NCBI RefSeq assembly: GCF_025602895.1
Contig: NW_026516222.1
Span: 682,001 to 746,000, forward strand
Source of the DNA: Polychytrium aggregatum
Taxonomy: Eukaryota; Chytridiomycota; Chytridiomycetes; Polychytriales
Length of the DNA: 64,000 nucleotides
Direction of reading: 5' to 3'
Shown: in pieces, positions 52,423 through 63,554 of the stretch
Layout: each line of letters opens with the position of its first letter
How positions within the stretch are numbered: position 1 is the stretch's first letter
The notes under the pieces: model-generated
The model's database searches: none
What the model was told of the DNA's origin: nothing
The model's input: only the letters and a program-made list of their open reading frames with translations
Program-made: the position numbers and the translations under genes

Positions 52423-54355
52423 ATGTCCGCGCACGCCCTGCGAAAGCAATATCGAGGTAGGCCACAGGACGAGATGTCTCTCTCTCCCCTGCTAGTAGCA
52501 GCAGAGTGATTTTTCAAAGATCTGCACAGGCGGGGCAGATTTGTGCCGGACAGCGATCCACCGTCTCTCGCCCGACTCGAATCCCGACGCTGCCGGACAC
52601 GACCGGAACTGCGATCACTGGCTCCATGTAGCCGATCGCACAACGGATGTTCTCGCTCTGGATGGAACCGGTCCGCAGCTGAGCTCAATGGGCGGATGCT
52701 GACCATGACCATGTCGCTCCTTTGTCTCGATTGATTTCGTCCGGCAGAGCTGGTGAACAACCCCGTTGCCGGGTTTACGGTCTCGCTGCAAGATGATAGC
52801 ATCTACAAATGGAAGTAGCGTGTCGTTCCTCCCTCCCTCAGCCGAGAGAGACTCTTGTTCCCTTGGCCGTAGCTGCGGTAGCTGTCGTAGCCATCGAAAT
52901 GGGTTGACGGAATTGACAAGGCAAGCCAGCTAACGATCCCATATCGGACCGTGCGCTCCGTCTCGAACAACATCCTCTCACAGAGTCGGAATGGTCGGAC
53001 CCCCGGATACACCATATTCAGGCGGATTCTTCTGGGTATGAGCCGTGTGTGTCGATGGAGGGGACATGATTGAGGGCGGGAAACATGCGGGATCTTGGAC
53101 AGCGTGGTGGTCGTTCCGGGGTGAGCTGCGGAATGGGTCCAAGCTGGTTCCATATGCATCTCGAGGAATGCCCGTGGTCTCATTCTTCGCACAATTGACT
53201 GGTTTGCGATGCTACCGATCCTCCAGGCCACGATGAAGTTCCCCGAGGATTTTCCCTTCAAGCCTCCGACGTTCTCCTTTGACAAGCCGCTCTACCACCC
53301 GAACATGTGAGTGTGCAGGCTCTACTCTTGCTGACCATTCTCGCTTGCTGCACTTGCCGACTCGGTGAGTCTGACGCTCCTTCCTATCTGTGTTCCTGCC
53401 AGATATGGCGATGGCCGGCTATGCATCTCGATTCTCCACCCGCCTGGGGATGATCCGATGAGGTGAGCGTCGGTCATGAGCTCGACCGTATGTCCCGGAG
53501 CCTGGCGCAAGCCTCTGCACTGTTATGAATAAGTGTCCTGCACACCGCGGTGCATATGGTTGGTTTTGTAGAATGCGTCGCTAATGCTCGCATGGCGTCT
53601 TTCCTGTCCGGCTTCATCGATCTAGCGGCGAGTTGGCCGCCGAGCGATGGAATCCCACGCAGACCGTCGAATCCATTCTCCTGTCGGTCATTTCGCTGCT
53701 GGGCGACCCGAATTGCTCGTCGCCGGCGAACGTTGATGCAGCGGTGAGTTCATTTGGGAGAGGCTTGTGGATGACATCGAAGGGTACCCTCGAAGGGTGC
53801 CCTCGAAGGATGCCCTCGATGGATGATGAGCGGGCACTCTCCATTGGCTTGGAGCAGGGCGGTCGGCTGGGCTGGCTCTCCGGCTGCGTCGCAGCACAGA
53901 ACTAATCAAGCTGGTCTTGACTGGGGTCGCTAGGTAATGTTCCGCGAACGACCAGAGGAATACAAGAAAATGGTGCTCAGCCAGGTGCAGGCATCCCGAG
54001 CAGATATCCCGGAAGACCTGTATATTCCCGGCTGGGGTGCGTATGGCAGCTGCATGTTGCGGCTTGAGCGGTTGATTGTCTGTTGCCGCTGATTCTGCTG
54101 CGTTGTGGGACAAGGTGCTCCGTCCTGACGTCTGCTCCTCGGTCCTGTTCAGACGAGAGCCATTCGCATACACGGGGTGCGTCGGGCGCTTCGGAGGACG
54201 ACGCCGAGTCCGAAGACTTTTGGTACGACGACAACGAAGACGAAGCCGACGAGGACGAGGACGAGGGCGACGACGACGACCAGAACAACGAGTGGGAGGA
54301 GCAAGCGGACGACGACGATGATGCGCAGGGTACATGTGAAGAGGACGACAACTGA
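52423..54355 (+). CDS. ubiquitin-conjugating enzyme E2, CDC34/UBE2R type
   Basis: This E2 works with SCF ubiquitin ligases, building Lys48 chains in cell-cycle control. Eight exons sum to 239 codons: 52423-52456, 52748-52814, 52984-53035, 53227-53306, 53403-53462, 53626-53743, 53934-54036 and 54153-54355. It shows [30 protein letters not shown], and the catalytic cysteine in [13 protein letters not shown]. The acidic-loop insertion [16 protein letters not shown] is specific to the CDC34/UBE2G group, and [12 protein letters not shown] and SSPANVDA follow. The C-terminal tail from about residue 175 is strongly acidic ([20 protein letters not shown]), as in Cdc34. At 238 aa it matches UBE2R. Confidence 0.95.
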
Positions 54356-55053
54356 TGTGTGTTGATATCGACGAATACAGAAGGTTTCGCAGCGACAGGA
54401 GACCGGGGCAATCGGCTCGTCCCGCGGGTGGGGGCGGATGCATCCCTTGTCGGGCAGGCTCGGCTCCCAGGGAGTGCGGCCTGAGGCCAAGTGGAGCGAG
54501 TGGGGTATTGGCTGTGGCAGTCGACATTGGCTGTTACATGAGTTGTTACATCAGTTGTTACATGAGTTGTTACATTAGTTGGTATATGAGTTGGTATATG
54601 AGTCGTTACAGTCGATCCAATAAAACGGGCACCTTGGTCTTTGACTTGATATTTTGTTACCCAATAACTATTGCTTGACGAATTCCATCGCATACGACGC
54701 CAACCTATGGGATCGTGAGGGTGTCTCGTTTGCTCATATGCAAAGTGTTCATTTAACAATCGATTGTTACATTGTTAAACGATGCTCTAACATGTCCCCA
54801 CTCGTCTCACAGTGACACTCTCAGTCTCCCCCCCCCACCGCCCCGTCGCGCCGCGCTCTGTGCGCGGATTGCCTGGGATGGGCCACCGTCCTTCTGCTCG
54901 CCCCCCGACCCGCACCCCCCCCTTTTCTGCCGTGCGGTTCCTTCGCTGCCCTTCGCTGCTCCTGTTTCTCCAGGGCCGTCTTCCGTCCGCTTGCCCCAGG
55001 CCTGCCCCCGTCGCCCTCCCCGCTGATCCGCTATTCTGCCCCCCGTCGTTGCC
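54356..55053. other. intergenic, tandem repeat and pyrimidine-rich promoter region
   Basis: A TTGTTACATGAG-type tandem lies at 54526-54608. Homopolymer C runs near 54830 and 54918 precede the receptor start. No gene was seen. Confidence 0.55.
54526..54608. repeat. TGTTACATGAGT tandem repeat
   Basis: About six 15-bp units based on GTTGTTACATGAGTT, decaying into TGGTATATGAG at the right side. Confidence 0.85.
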
Positions 55054-58000
55054 ATGCACATGCAGCGCTTTCGCCCGGGCGGCATCGGCGCCCTTGTCCG
55101 TCTGGTCCTTTTGTCGGTGTTGCTGCGGCCCAGTTTGCAGCAAACTGGGGCACCAGGTAAGCGACCCCGCTGTTGGCTGCCGTGCATTTGCCGGCTCGCT
55201 TGTTGCCGTGCATTTGCTGGCTCGCTTGCTGCCGTCTGCCGTCCCAGCGACTGAGTCTGATGCACCCTCGACCGCCCAGATCTCGACGTCAGTGCTTCCG
55301 GTGCAACGTTCCCCGGCGCCCTGTACATCCAGCTCTCGTCCGACTTTTCCTCGGCCTTCACCGACAACTTCACCTATTCGCCCACCTCGTCGGGCCAGGG
55401 CGTCAGCTCTCTTCTCGACCCGTCGCAGCCCCTTGGCTATGCTGGTTCGGATCTCATCCCCAGCACGCTTCAGGCCAACGGATTGCAGCTCGTTCCCGTG
55501 CCCTCCTTTGTCAGGTATCTGATCTGCATCACCACAATCCGCCCCCAATGTCTCCCTGCCACTTGCCCCTGCCATCTGCGCCAGTGTCTCCCTTGCGATA
55601 CCGCCACTCATCATCACACCACTCGCCATCCAGCGGCATCGTCGTCGTCTACAACCTTGGCCCGCTGACCGCCAGCAATCCCCTCAAGCTCACCCGCAAG
55701 AATGTTGCCGACATCTTCCAGAATGTCGTCACGACCTGGAGCGACCCCAGTCTGGTCGCCAACAATCCTTGGCTCGCGGGCACCAACCACTCGATCCAGC
55801 TTGTCACCCGCTCCGGCACCTCCGGCACCAACGCCCACTTTCTCGATGCCCTCAGCAGCTTCCGCGACAACTTTACCACCCTCTCCAACGGTGTCTTCCC
55901 GAACGTCAACCAGTTCTGGGCCCCCACCAACGACTATGTCGGTGCTGTTGTCAGCAGTGTCAACTACTCCATTTCGTACATGGACTTTCCCGACGCCCTC
56001 TCGAACCGCCAGGCCAACGCCGCCTTTGGCATCGCCCAGCTCTTCAACAAGGCTGGCAATCTCATTGTTCCGTCGCTGAGCTCGATCCAGAGTGCCCTCA
56101 ACAACCTCAACTCCACCTCCAGCCTCGATACCTCCAACCTTGCCTGGTCGATCAACAGCGCTCTCACAGACTCGCCTGATCCCAATGCCTATCCGATCAT
56201 CGGCTCGACTTTTTACATGCTCCGCCATGACAGTCCCAGCTCCGTCAACTCGGCGCTGACCGAGAGCGACATGCGCGCCGCCCTGCGCTATCTGTGGTGG
56301 ACGCTCTTCAACGGCACCGAGCCGACCCCGAGCCCCTTCTACAATGCCACCTCGACCGTCACCTCCAAGTCCTTTGTTCGATACCCATTCGCCTTCCGAA
56401 ACTACTCGTACAGCCTCCTCCGCACCGTCAGCTTCCGCGGAGTCCAGCTCTACAACGACCAGGAGCCCTGCAACCCCCGCTTCGATGCCAGCGGCAACTA
56501 CCTCGGCCCCAACTCGTGTGCCAATGGGTTTTGTCTGATCGACGGGCCTTTCCAGTCCGGCTCCACCTGTGTCTGCCAGGCAGGCTTTATCAACATCAAC
56601 CAGCGGGACTGTTCCGAGCAAGCCGTGTTCTTCAACTACCCCCTCGGCGCCCAGGACTCGTACCATCTGCGGTTGATCCTGCTTGTGCTGCTATGCTTGG
56701 GCTTTATACTCATTGCCGCGATCACAGCCGTTATGATCTGGAAGAGCAAGGAGAATCTCATCCGTGCGATTGCGCCGGCGTGCTGCTATGTGGTCCTTGG
56801 TGGATGCGGTAACTATCCGGCAGTCGTTGATGTTGCTGCGTTGCGTGGTACTTGCATCGTCGTCTTGGCAGGTCATGGGCCATTGTCGTACTTTGATGTG
56901 AGGCTCGATCACCCCAGATTCCCATACCGCGTCACCCTGGCTAATCCGACCTCGCCCATCGCTTCTGTTCTGCAGCCATCGGTCTCTTGGGTGCCCTGCG
57001 CCTCTCGGAAGTGCCCACCAGTTTGACCTGTGTCTTTGACTTCTTCCTGGTCCCGGTTGCCTTCACAACCGTGTTTGCCATCCTGCTCCTCAAGGCTTAC
57101 CGGATCTATGCCATCTTCTCCTACAAACGCATGTCCACCTCGTCCATCATCCCCAACACCAAGCTCATCCTCGTCAGCCTGGGTCTCAGCGTCGTGCAGC
57201 TCCTCATCTCGGCCATCCACACCGGCATCATCCGTCCCAAGGCCTCGGTTGCCCTCATCGGCGAGCAGTATGTCGTCACATGCCCGATCGACCCCGGCAT
57301 GTTTGGCGGCTTCATCTCCTTCCTGGTGATCACAATTGCCTTCAACCTGCTTATCCTGGTTGGCTGCTTGGTCCTTGGTGTTCTGACCCGCGGCGCCCAT
57401 GTGACCTTTACCGAGTCCAAGGAGCTCTACTACTGCCTGATTGCCACGGCCCCGACGGTCATTCTGGGCACGATCATGGTGTGTCTCCTGCGTGGCCTGA
57501 GCTTTACCGGCTCGGACACGGTCTCGCAGTTCTTCACCTCTCTGGTCATCACCATCGTCTTTGGCTTCATTATTCCCTTGACCCTCTTCATGCCGCGCAT
57601 CGTTGCCGTGCTGAGGGGCTCGGACGCCAAGCCCGGCCTCGAAGCCGGCCCCACCGACAGCCAGAACCTGTCGAGCCCCGTGGCTCCGTCCATTGGCTCG
57701 TGGGCCATCCGTGCGCACACCTACGAAGTCGGCGTCCAGGGCCTCAAATTTGGCTCGGCCTGGACCTCGGTCTCGCTCCTGACCCTCCCTGAGATGGACC
57801 TGATTGTGTTCCTGGACTCGGTCAACACCAAGAAGGCCCTCATGTCCTTCCAGCTCAAGACGGTCGAGATCAACTACGTCCAGCCCAACGGCGACCGCGC
57901 CGACGAGCCCACCAAGCGCATTCAGCTGCGGCCCACGCCGCTGTCCAAGACCCACTTCAAGATCGAGTTCCCGGTCTTAGAACAGGCCACCCGCTTTGCA

Positions 58001-58369
58001 ACGGCCGTGGCCCAGTTCCAGCGCCTCAACCAGAGCTCTCCCTCCGACGGCAGTTCGGCCAACTTTGGGCCTCTGTCGTCACTTGCCCGTCTGAGCCAGC
58101 CCAATCTCGACTCTCCGGTGGCGCTTACGCCCATGACTCTGCCTCCACTGAACCCGTCCGTCATCAGCCGGTCGTTCCCTGCCGAAAGCCGCCTGTCATC
58201 GGTCCACTCCCAGCTCTCAAAGGCGCCGCATTCCGAGAAATCGAGTCCCACCGCCGTGACTTCCTCCGAGTCCTCGCTGGGTGGACGCCTCATGACCCTT
58301 GAGAGTCTCGCGTCCGATTCTCATCTGAAGGACGACGATGGCGACGAGCTCTTGGTTCTCAGGCCCTGA
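55054..58369 (+). CDS. PstS-like phosphate-binding domain fused to class C (GABA-B-type) seven-helix receptor
   Basis: Four exons sum to exactly 969 codons: 55054-55156, 55280-55514, 55634-56808 and 56976-58369. A signal peptide (residues 1-30) precedes DLDVSASGATFPGALYIQL, the N-terminal signature of PstS phosphate-binding proteins. SSGQGV and VTRSGTSGTNAHF, which match PstS ligand-loop regions, follow; the domain extends to about residue 390. A cysteine-rich EGF-like linker comes next (CNPRF ... CANGFCLIDG ... CVCQAGF ... C). Seven membrane helices run from about residue 463. Helix 3 reads FTTVFAILLLKAYRIYAIF, very like GABA-B receptors (FGALFSKTWRVHRIF). The cytosolic tail (about 260 residues) is serine-rich. 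The likely role is sensing extracellular phosphate or another anion; this is inferred from domains only. Confidence 0.88.
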
Positions 58370-59227
58370 AGGATCCATGTGGGCTCGACCGATTCCAACC
58401 GCCATCTGCAGACACCTGCCATACTGAGCCTTCCTGCTGCTCGGACATGACACTTGCTACCGTGCCCACCTCGTATAAGCCTGCTTTCCTCCACTCTCTT
58501 CCGCCTGCGTTCCTGGCGCATTTGACTTTGTTGCTGTTCTATGTTGTGATGTTGATACTTTGATTTGCTGGTCGTTTGTGCGATGCTGTATCCGAGCCTT
58601 TTCTCGTTCTCTTGTCCCCGTTTGTGTCCTCAAAATTATCTTGCTTGAACCCTGTCCCTCCCCCTGAATCTCACTTCGGTCCCCGCCCTCGTGTCTCTCC
58701 GCTTGTTGTCCGTCCTACGCCCACCTATATCGCTTGGTCTAAATTGTACCCACCCTGCCCTCCCATCCTGTTGGGGGTGGCTCTTTTCCTCTTTGAATAA
58801 TCCCCTTCCTCTAAAGCCTTCCAAGAGAGAAGCCCCGTTGGAGGCTACCAGTGAAAATTATGATTTTCAGAGTCGACCTATGAACCAGAGCTTCCGTACT
58901 AATGAACCAGAGCCACCATTCTATCGTGCACGGAGCTTTCTTTGGCGATGCCCGGTGGCATTGCTTGGTCAAGAGAGGGGAGTGGGGCTGGAGGAGTTAG
59001 TAGGAGTATACAGTCCATCCAGATAGAGAAGATAGTGCGATTGTTCGTCTTGAATACACCCGGTCGATCACAGCGGTGTATTCAGACCAGGAAACAGCGA
59101 CAGCACTGGGTGCCTCGTTTCAAAATGAACACTTCACCACTGCCGGTTTCCTCTCACATTCGTTTGCTCGCTCGCTTGTTTGCTGTTTCTGACACAAATG
59201 GACATCCCATTCATGACAGGAGCGGCT
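58370..59227. other. intergenic region with Fanzor-end mini-element
   Basis: Receptor 3' untranslated region, then unique sequence, then the mini-element at 59022-59120. No protein gene was seen. Confidence 0.6.
59022..59120 (-). mobile_element. Fanzor 3'-end mini-element 2
   Basis: On the minus strand it begins near ATTTTGAAACGAGGCACCC. It runs through GCTGTCGCTGTTTCC and the hairpin GTCTGAATACACC...GGTGTATTCAAGAC, with GATCGACCGGGTGTATTC identical to relic B. It ends in TCTATCTGGATGGACTGTA, which resembles the end of relic B (TTTCTGGATAGACTGTA). The part of B between the hairpin and this end is deleted. Confidence 0.7.
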
Positions 59228-61039
59228 TCATTCCTCGCAGCCAAACAAGCCTGACCCAGGACGATCGGCCACCTGGAACTCGATCGTTGCGATATCTTGA
59301 TCCGATCCAGGGTTTCTCAAGCCGCCTTGCAGAATTTGGCCTGGCAAAACGGGTCCAACTCCAGCGGGCGTGCCTGCATCATGGTGCAGTTCCGAGCGAC
59401 GAAGCGATTGCAGAAGCAGAACAATACGAATGAGCACCGCTGGAAACGAGCATTGCGATGACTCGGGATAATGTGAACGGCGAAAACGCTCCATCAATGG
59501 CGACGCTACCAAGTATGGTGTAGCGGGGTTGCGAAAACAGGATGCATGGGTGCATCTATAGGACATGAAAGTGGGGATGGCAGGATCAACCCAAGTTCCG
59601 TGCCCAAGCTTACCAGTCAGAATGACATCACCGGCCTCAAGCCGCATGACCGAGCTGACATACTCGATCAATGCAGGGATACTGCATGCGTTGCCCGAGA
59701 GGATGCGTGGAGAATATGCAGCATCCGTCAGGATCCTGGTTGACACTTTGGCGAGCAGGGAAGGACGGCCGACGAGTGACCGTACTACCAACTATCTGGC
59801 TCGCAACTGCTTCCGCAACTAACCCTGAGCAAGCATGAAGATCGACGCGGGTGATGCTCGCCAGGAACGAAACGCACCTGAAGAGCATGTCCCTGGTGTT
59901 GCCGTTTTGAACGAGCTTGCCATCATTCTACAAGGATGATGGTTCGTGATATCCCACAGTGTGAGCAGCATTTCATGCCACAGAACTATCGAGTGTTCCT
60001 GCTGAACCCGATCCATAGGCTGCATTGACCAAACGGAGGTGCTGTCGCAGTTGTATCATTCAATTTAGACTCACCTTGAGCCAAATGTCAAGATTGCTGG
60101 GATCATGGACTCGCTCTTTTTCGATAAACTCGCTACCAGGATAAAGAACCAATCGTCAAGGAGGCTCACATTCGCGACTGGATCATGACAAGGGGTATTT
60201 CTCTACAGCAACAGGGCGTCGACGACAGAGCATCCTACCCGATCGGCGTAAAGGTGTCGAAGCCCTTGGCCACAGACCAGGGGTGGCCTTTGCTCTTGGC
60301 AGCATCCTGGTCAGATAGATTTTGGGGAAGGGGTCAGATTCGTATCAAGAATCAAGTGCAACTCTACTGGTGTGCCCGAGGGAGGCGGGCACATTTGAGG
60401 CCAACGGCAGACTGGCTGTTTGTCGTGGACTGGATATTACCTGGAGGTTTCTTGCAGTCATGTCCAAGGCCAGGGCATAGCCTGCAGCAACATCCGCTGT
60501 CATGAGTCCCAGTCTCAAGGCGCTATTCCATCCCAAGAAGGTTCGCAGCGCAGATCTCTGCAGGTTCGGTGAGCACCGCAACACACGCACTCGAAATAAT
60601 GCCATCGAGACCCGCCCTATCTAACCTGAGACATAGTCCATGGCCCGGCTGGCCTTGATGTCCCTTCCATTCTTGCCGATGACCAGGGCCAGCTCGATCT
60701 CATGGTGTAGGATCACGTTCTTGGGACGCTCGATGATGCCCAACGATCCATCGCTGGGCCGGACGAGGTAGGACGATGTGGGCTTGAGGAAGAACATGGG
60801 GCTCTTGGGGACGGCATTGCCGAGCTCTTTGGCATGCTCGCTGGCAGGTAAAGAGCAAAAACAATGTCAGACCAGCACGGATCGGCTCTGAGGCCGGACA
60901 TACTCCAACGGCGGATCTATTAGTGGGCGAAGTGGGCTGTGGTTGGATTTGTGGAGGGCGGTGTGGGTGGAAGAGGGGCTTACGCATAGTTTCTGCCGAT
61001 GGCGATGATCTTGCGGCCGATTTGGACAAAGTCTCTCAT
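59228..61039 (-). CDS. fumarylacetoacetate hydrolase-domain protein, FAHD1-like
   Basis: Proteins of this family act as acylpyruvate hydrolase and oxaloacetate decarboxylase, usually in mitochondria. Several short exons are present on the minus strand. The start MRDFVQIGRKIIAIGRNYA is at 61039, immediately followed by a GTAAGC donor. The next exon has SPMFFLKPTSSYL and VILHHEIELALVIGKNG, whose HxE..E residues bind the metal. YALALDMTARNLQ follows, then KGHPWSVAKGFDTFTPIG and the C-terminal GNACSIPALIEYVSSVMRLEAGDVILTG. A final exon contains TPAGVGPVLPGQ. The protein starts directly on the catalytic domain, so no mitochondrial presequence is visible. The last residues (GLFGCEE) end at a TGA at 59228-59230. 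Confidence 0.9.
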
Positions 61040-61328
61040 GGCAAGAGTGCGGTGGGGGAGCGGTTCCAAGCGGACGGGAGAGGAGATGGCGGTTGATCCA
61101 GATCGGAGGAAAGCCGGCGATCTCGGACTGGACGAGCTGGCGGATGCAAAATGCAAGCGCGTCGGGGATGGAGCTGCAGATCGGAGGTCATACGATCAAG
61201 GGCTGCATCCAATCCAACGTATATTATCACGATCAAGAAACGAGTGCGGTGGCTGTGATGAGTCTCCGAAACATCTGGCCGGTACGCAAGCATGGCGGGG
61301 CAATGGCCGTCTCTGCACCGATCCAGGT

Positions 61329-63554
61329 TCAGCCCTTCATCGCTGCGGATTTGGGGCTTTCGACTTGTTCCGCCCGTTCGTCCTCGCTTGAGACGTGCTG
61401 AACGGAGAAGAACAGCGCTCCGGCGACGATAAAGGAGCCCAACAGGAACCACAGCGAGTTGCGGCGGTATCCGGTGCCCTGGATGATGGCTCCGACAATG
61501 AGCGGCCCGATAGCCGAAGATCCCTTGTCGGTGATAGCTGGGGATTGGGGGGAGAGTGGATGGTCAGCCCGAGGTGCAGTGGCTCGGCTTTCATGATATC
61601 ATGGGCAGACAGCGACAGCGGCATCGAGGGATCCTGAGAAGCTGCCTCGACATCATACTCACTCATCATCGAGAAATACTCAGCCTCCTGGCCCGGCGGG
61701 ATCATCTGGGAGTACCAGACTCGACATGAGCTCTGCGTCGCTCCGATCAGCAATCCATGCCACACGGCGCACACCCAGATCTCCCACTTGTGCTTCAGGA
61801 AGAAGACTCCGTAGAGCGTCAGGAGCGCATAGAGGGATGCTTGCGCAATCAAAATTGGCTTGGTAGATCGCTTGGTCAGGTTTTGGATCCACGGGAAGGC
61901 CTTGAGGCCAACGATGCCGGCGACAAAGATCGTCAGGGCGATCCCAACGAGCTCCAGCTGGCTGGCGCCGAGCTCCTCCTGGGCAATCAACAGCGCAACC
62001 GAGAGCAGCGTGTTGAAAGCATCTGCGTAGAGGACCCAGCCGAGCAAAAAGAAGATGATATGCCGCTCGTCCCGTGCGGCCTTCCTGAGGGTCTTGCCGA
62101 CTGTGGAGCAATGGTGACCGAGGTTATCGTTAGGGTCAAGGGAGGCGATGCTATCAGCGGCTCATGCAAACTGTCCAATGACGGAGACCGAGCGATGCCG
62201 GGCAGAGCTCGAGGCCGCTTGGCTGTTGGACCTAACCTTCGCTCCATATGGTACTGCCATGCTTACCTTTCTTGAATGAGTATGTCAGTGGATTCACCTC
62301 GGCTGGAAGACAAGGGCCGGGACGAGACTTGAGCCATGCAGCAGGGAACCAGAGGAATCCGAGCCACCACACGCTCGAGAAGGCCACCACGATCTGCGAC
62401 GGATACGTTGACGTAGGCATGGCTGGGTTGGATCCAAGGAGATAGATGATGGCTGAGCCAATAGCCAAGGTGACGAGGGTCCCGCCATAGCCAAAAGCCA
62501 CCGCAGTGGAGCTGATGCGGTTGGCAGTGCGATCGTATGCGACATCGGCGCCGACTGTGGTCGAGAGGCTCAAATAGTCCGGATGGGCTCGGGTCAAGAC
62601 AGGGATGTAAGCAAAGAAGAACAGGTACGAGCCCACGAACAGAACCGAGCCTGCAATAAAGAGCAGGCCCGCAATCCAGAAGAGTGCTGGAATCGTTGGC
62701 GGTGCGAGATGAGCGTCGCGGTTGTCGGGAATGATAGGTACAGCGATCAGCAGCGGCTTCACCACCACGGATCTCGTTCGTGCTGAACCGAGGGTGGACC
62801 TGCGACGGGCGCATTCGCACTCACCGGCTTTGAGGACGAGAACGAAAGCCAGACCGCAGAAACACGAGAGTATTGAAAAGATAATCATCCATCGCTTGCG
62901 TTTCTCTGGAAACCGATGTCGATAGGGCCATAGATGATGAGAACATGCCGACTGTGAGCCTGATACCGGTGCAGACGCAGCCACATCCAAGCACATGTCT
63001 CATTCGGCTTGGCGACTCACCTCCGTAGTCCGACAGCGCCCCGAAGCCGATCAGAACGAACATCTGCAGAATGGTCGCTGCCGAGCTCAGATACAGGAAC
63101 AGCGAGCCGGTGTCGAGGCAGCCAGAGCCGATTTTGACACAGCACGAGTACGAGGCGGCAGTGATATCGCAGGGGACGCTATTATCGAGGAGATTCCAGC
63201 CGCTCTCGGCCGCAAGGCCCCGGACGACCACAGGCATCAGCAGAGACATGGACATGCCCCTGGATGAAACAGGGCAGCGTCAGCAGAGCAAAGACCCTGA
63301 TTGTATATAACAAGCTGGTGTTGGAGCTGGACTCGACGTACATGAAGCATTCGCTCTGCAGTCGAAAGAGGAGCATGGAGTAGCGAAATGTGAGTTTATG
63401 AGGGCCTCCAGTGTCTGCAGCAAATGTGACAGAGTGTGGTCGGGTTGGAGCGACAATGGCTTACAGCAAACGAAAAGATATAGTACCCCCACAGTTCCCG
63501 TTTGGAAACAGTGGTGGGGTCTCCCGCGGATATCGGCATCGAATGAGACTGCAT
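61329..63554 (-). CDS. ATG22-like major facilitator, vacuolar amino acid effluxer
   Basis: A multi-spanning transporter likely exporting amino acids from the vacuole after autophagy. The start MQSHSMPISAGDPTTVSKRELWGYYIFSFA is at 63554, followed by at least six exons. Helices include MSMSLLMPVVVRGLA, ATILQMFVLIGFGALSDYGG, MIIFSILSCFCGLAFVLVLKAG, ALFWIAGLLFIAGSVLFVG, GTLVTLAIGSAIIYLLG, HIIFFLLGWVLYADAFNTL and IALTIFVAGIVGL. The motif MIPPGQEAEYFSMMSEY resembles the ATG22 block PPGREAEFFGLYE. The order WGYY...SF at the N terminus and the YxFFFxYIPVL helix also fit ATG22. The C terminus is short and charged, with TGA at 61329-61331. Confidence 0.82.

Noticed and set aside
55614-57955. Long minus-strand open frames (350 and 348 aa) under the receptor gene
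   Set aside because: They are shadows of the receptor's C/G-rich third positions; valine/glycine/arginine bias and no domains.
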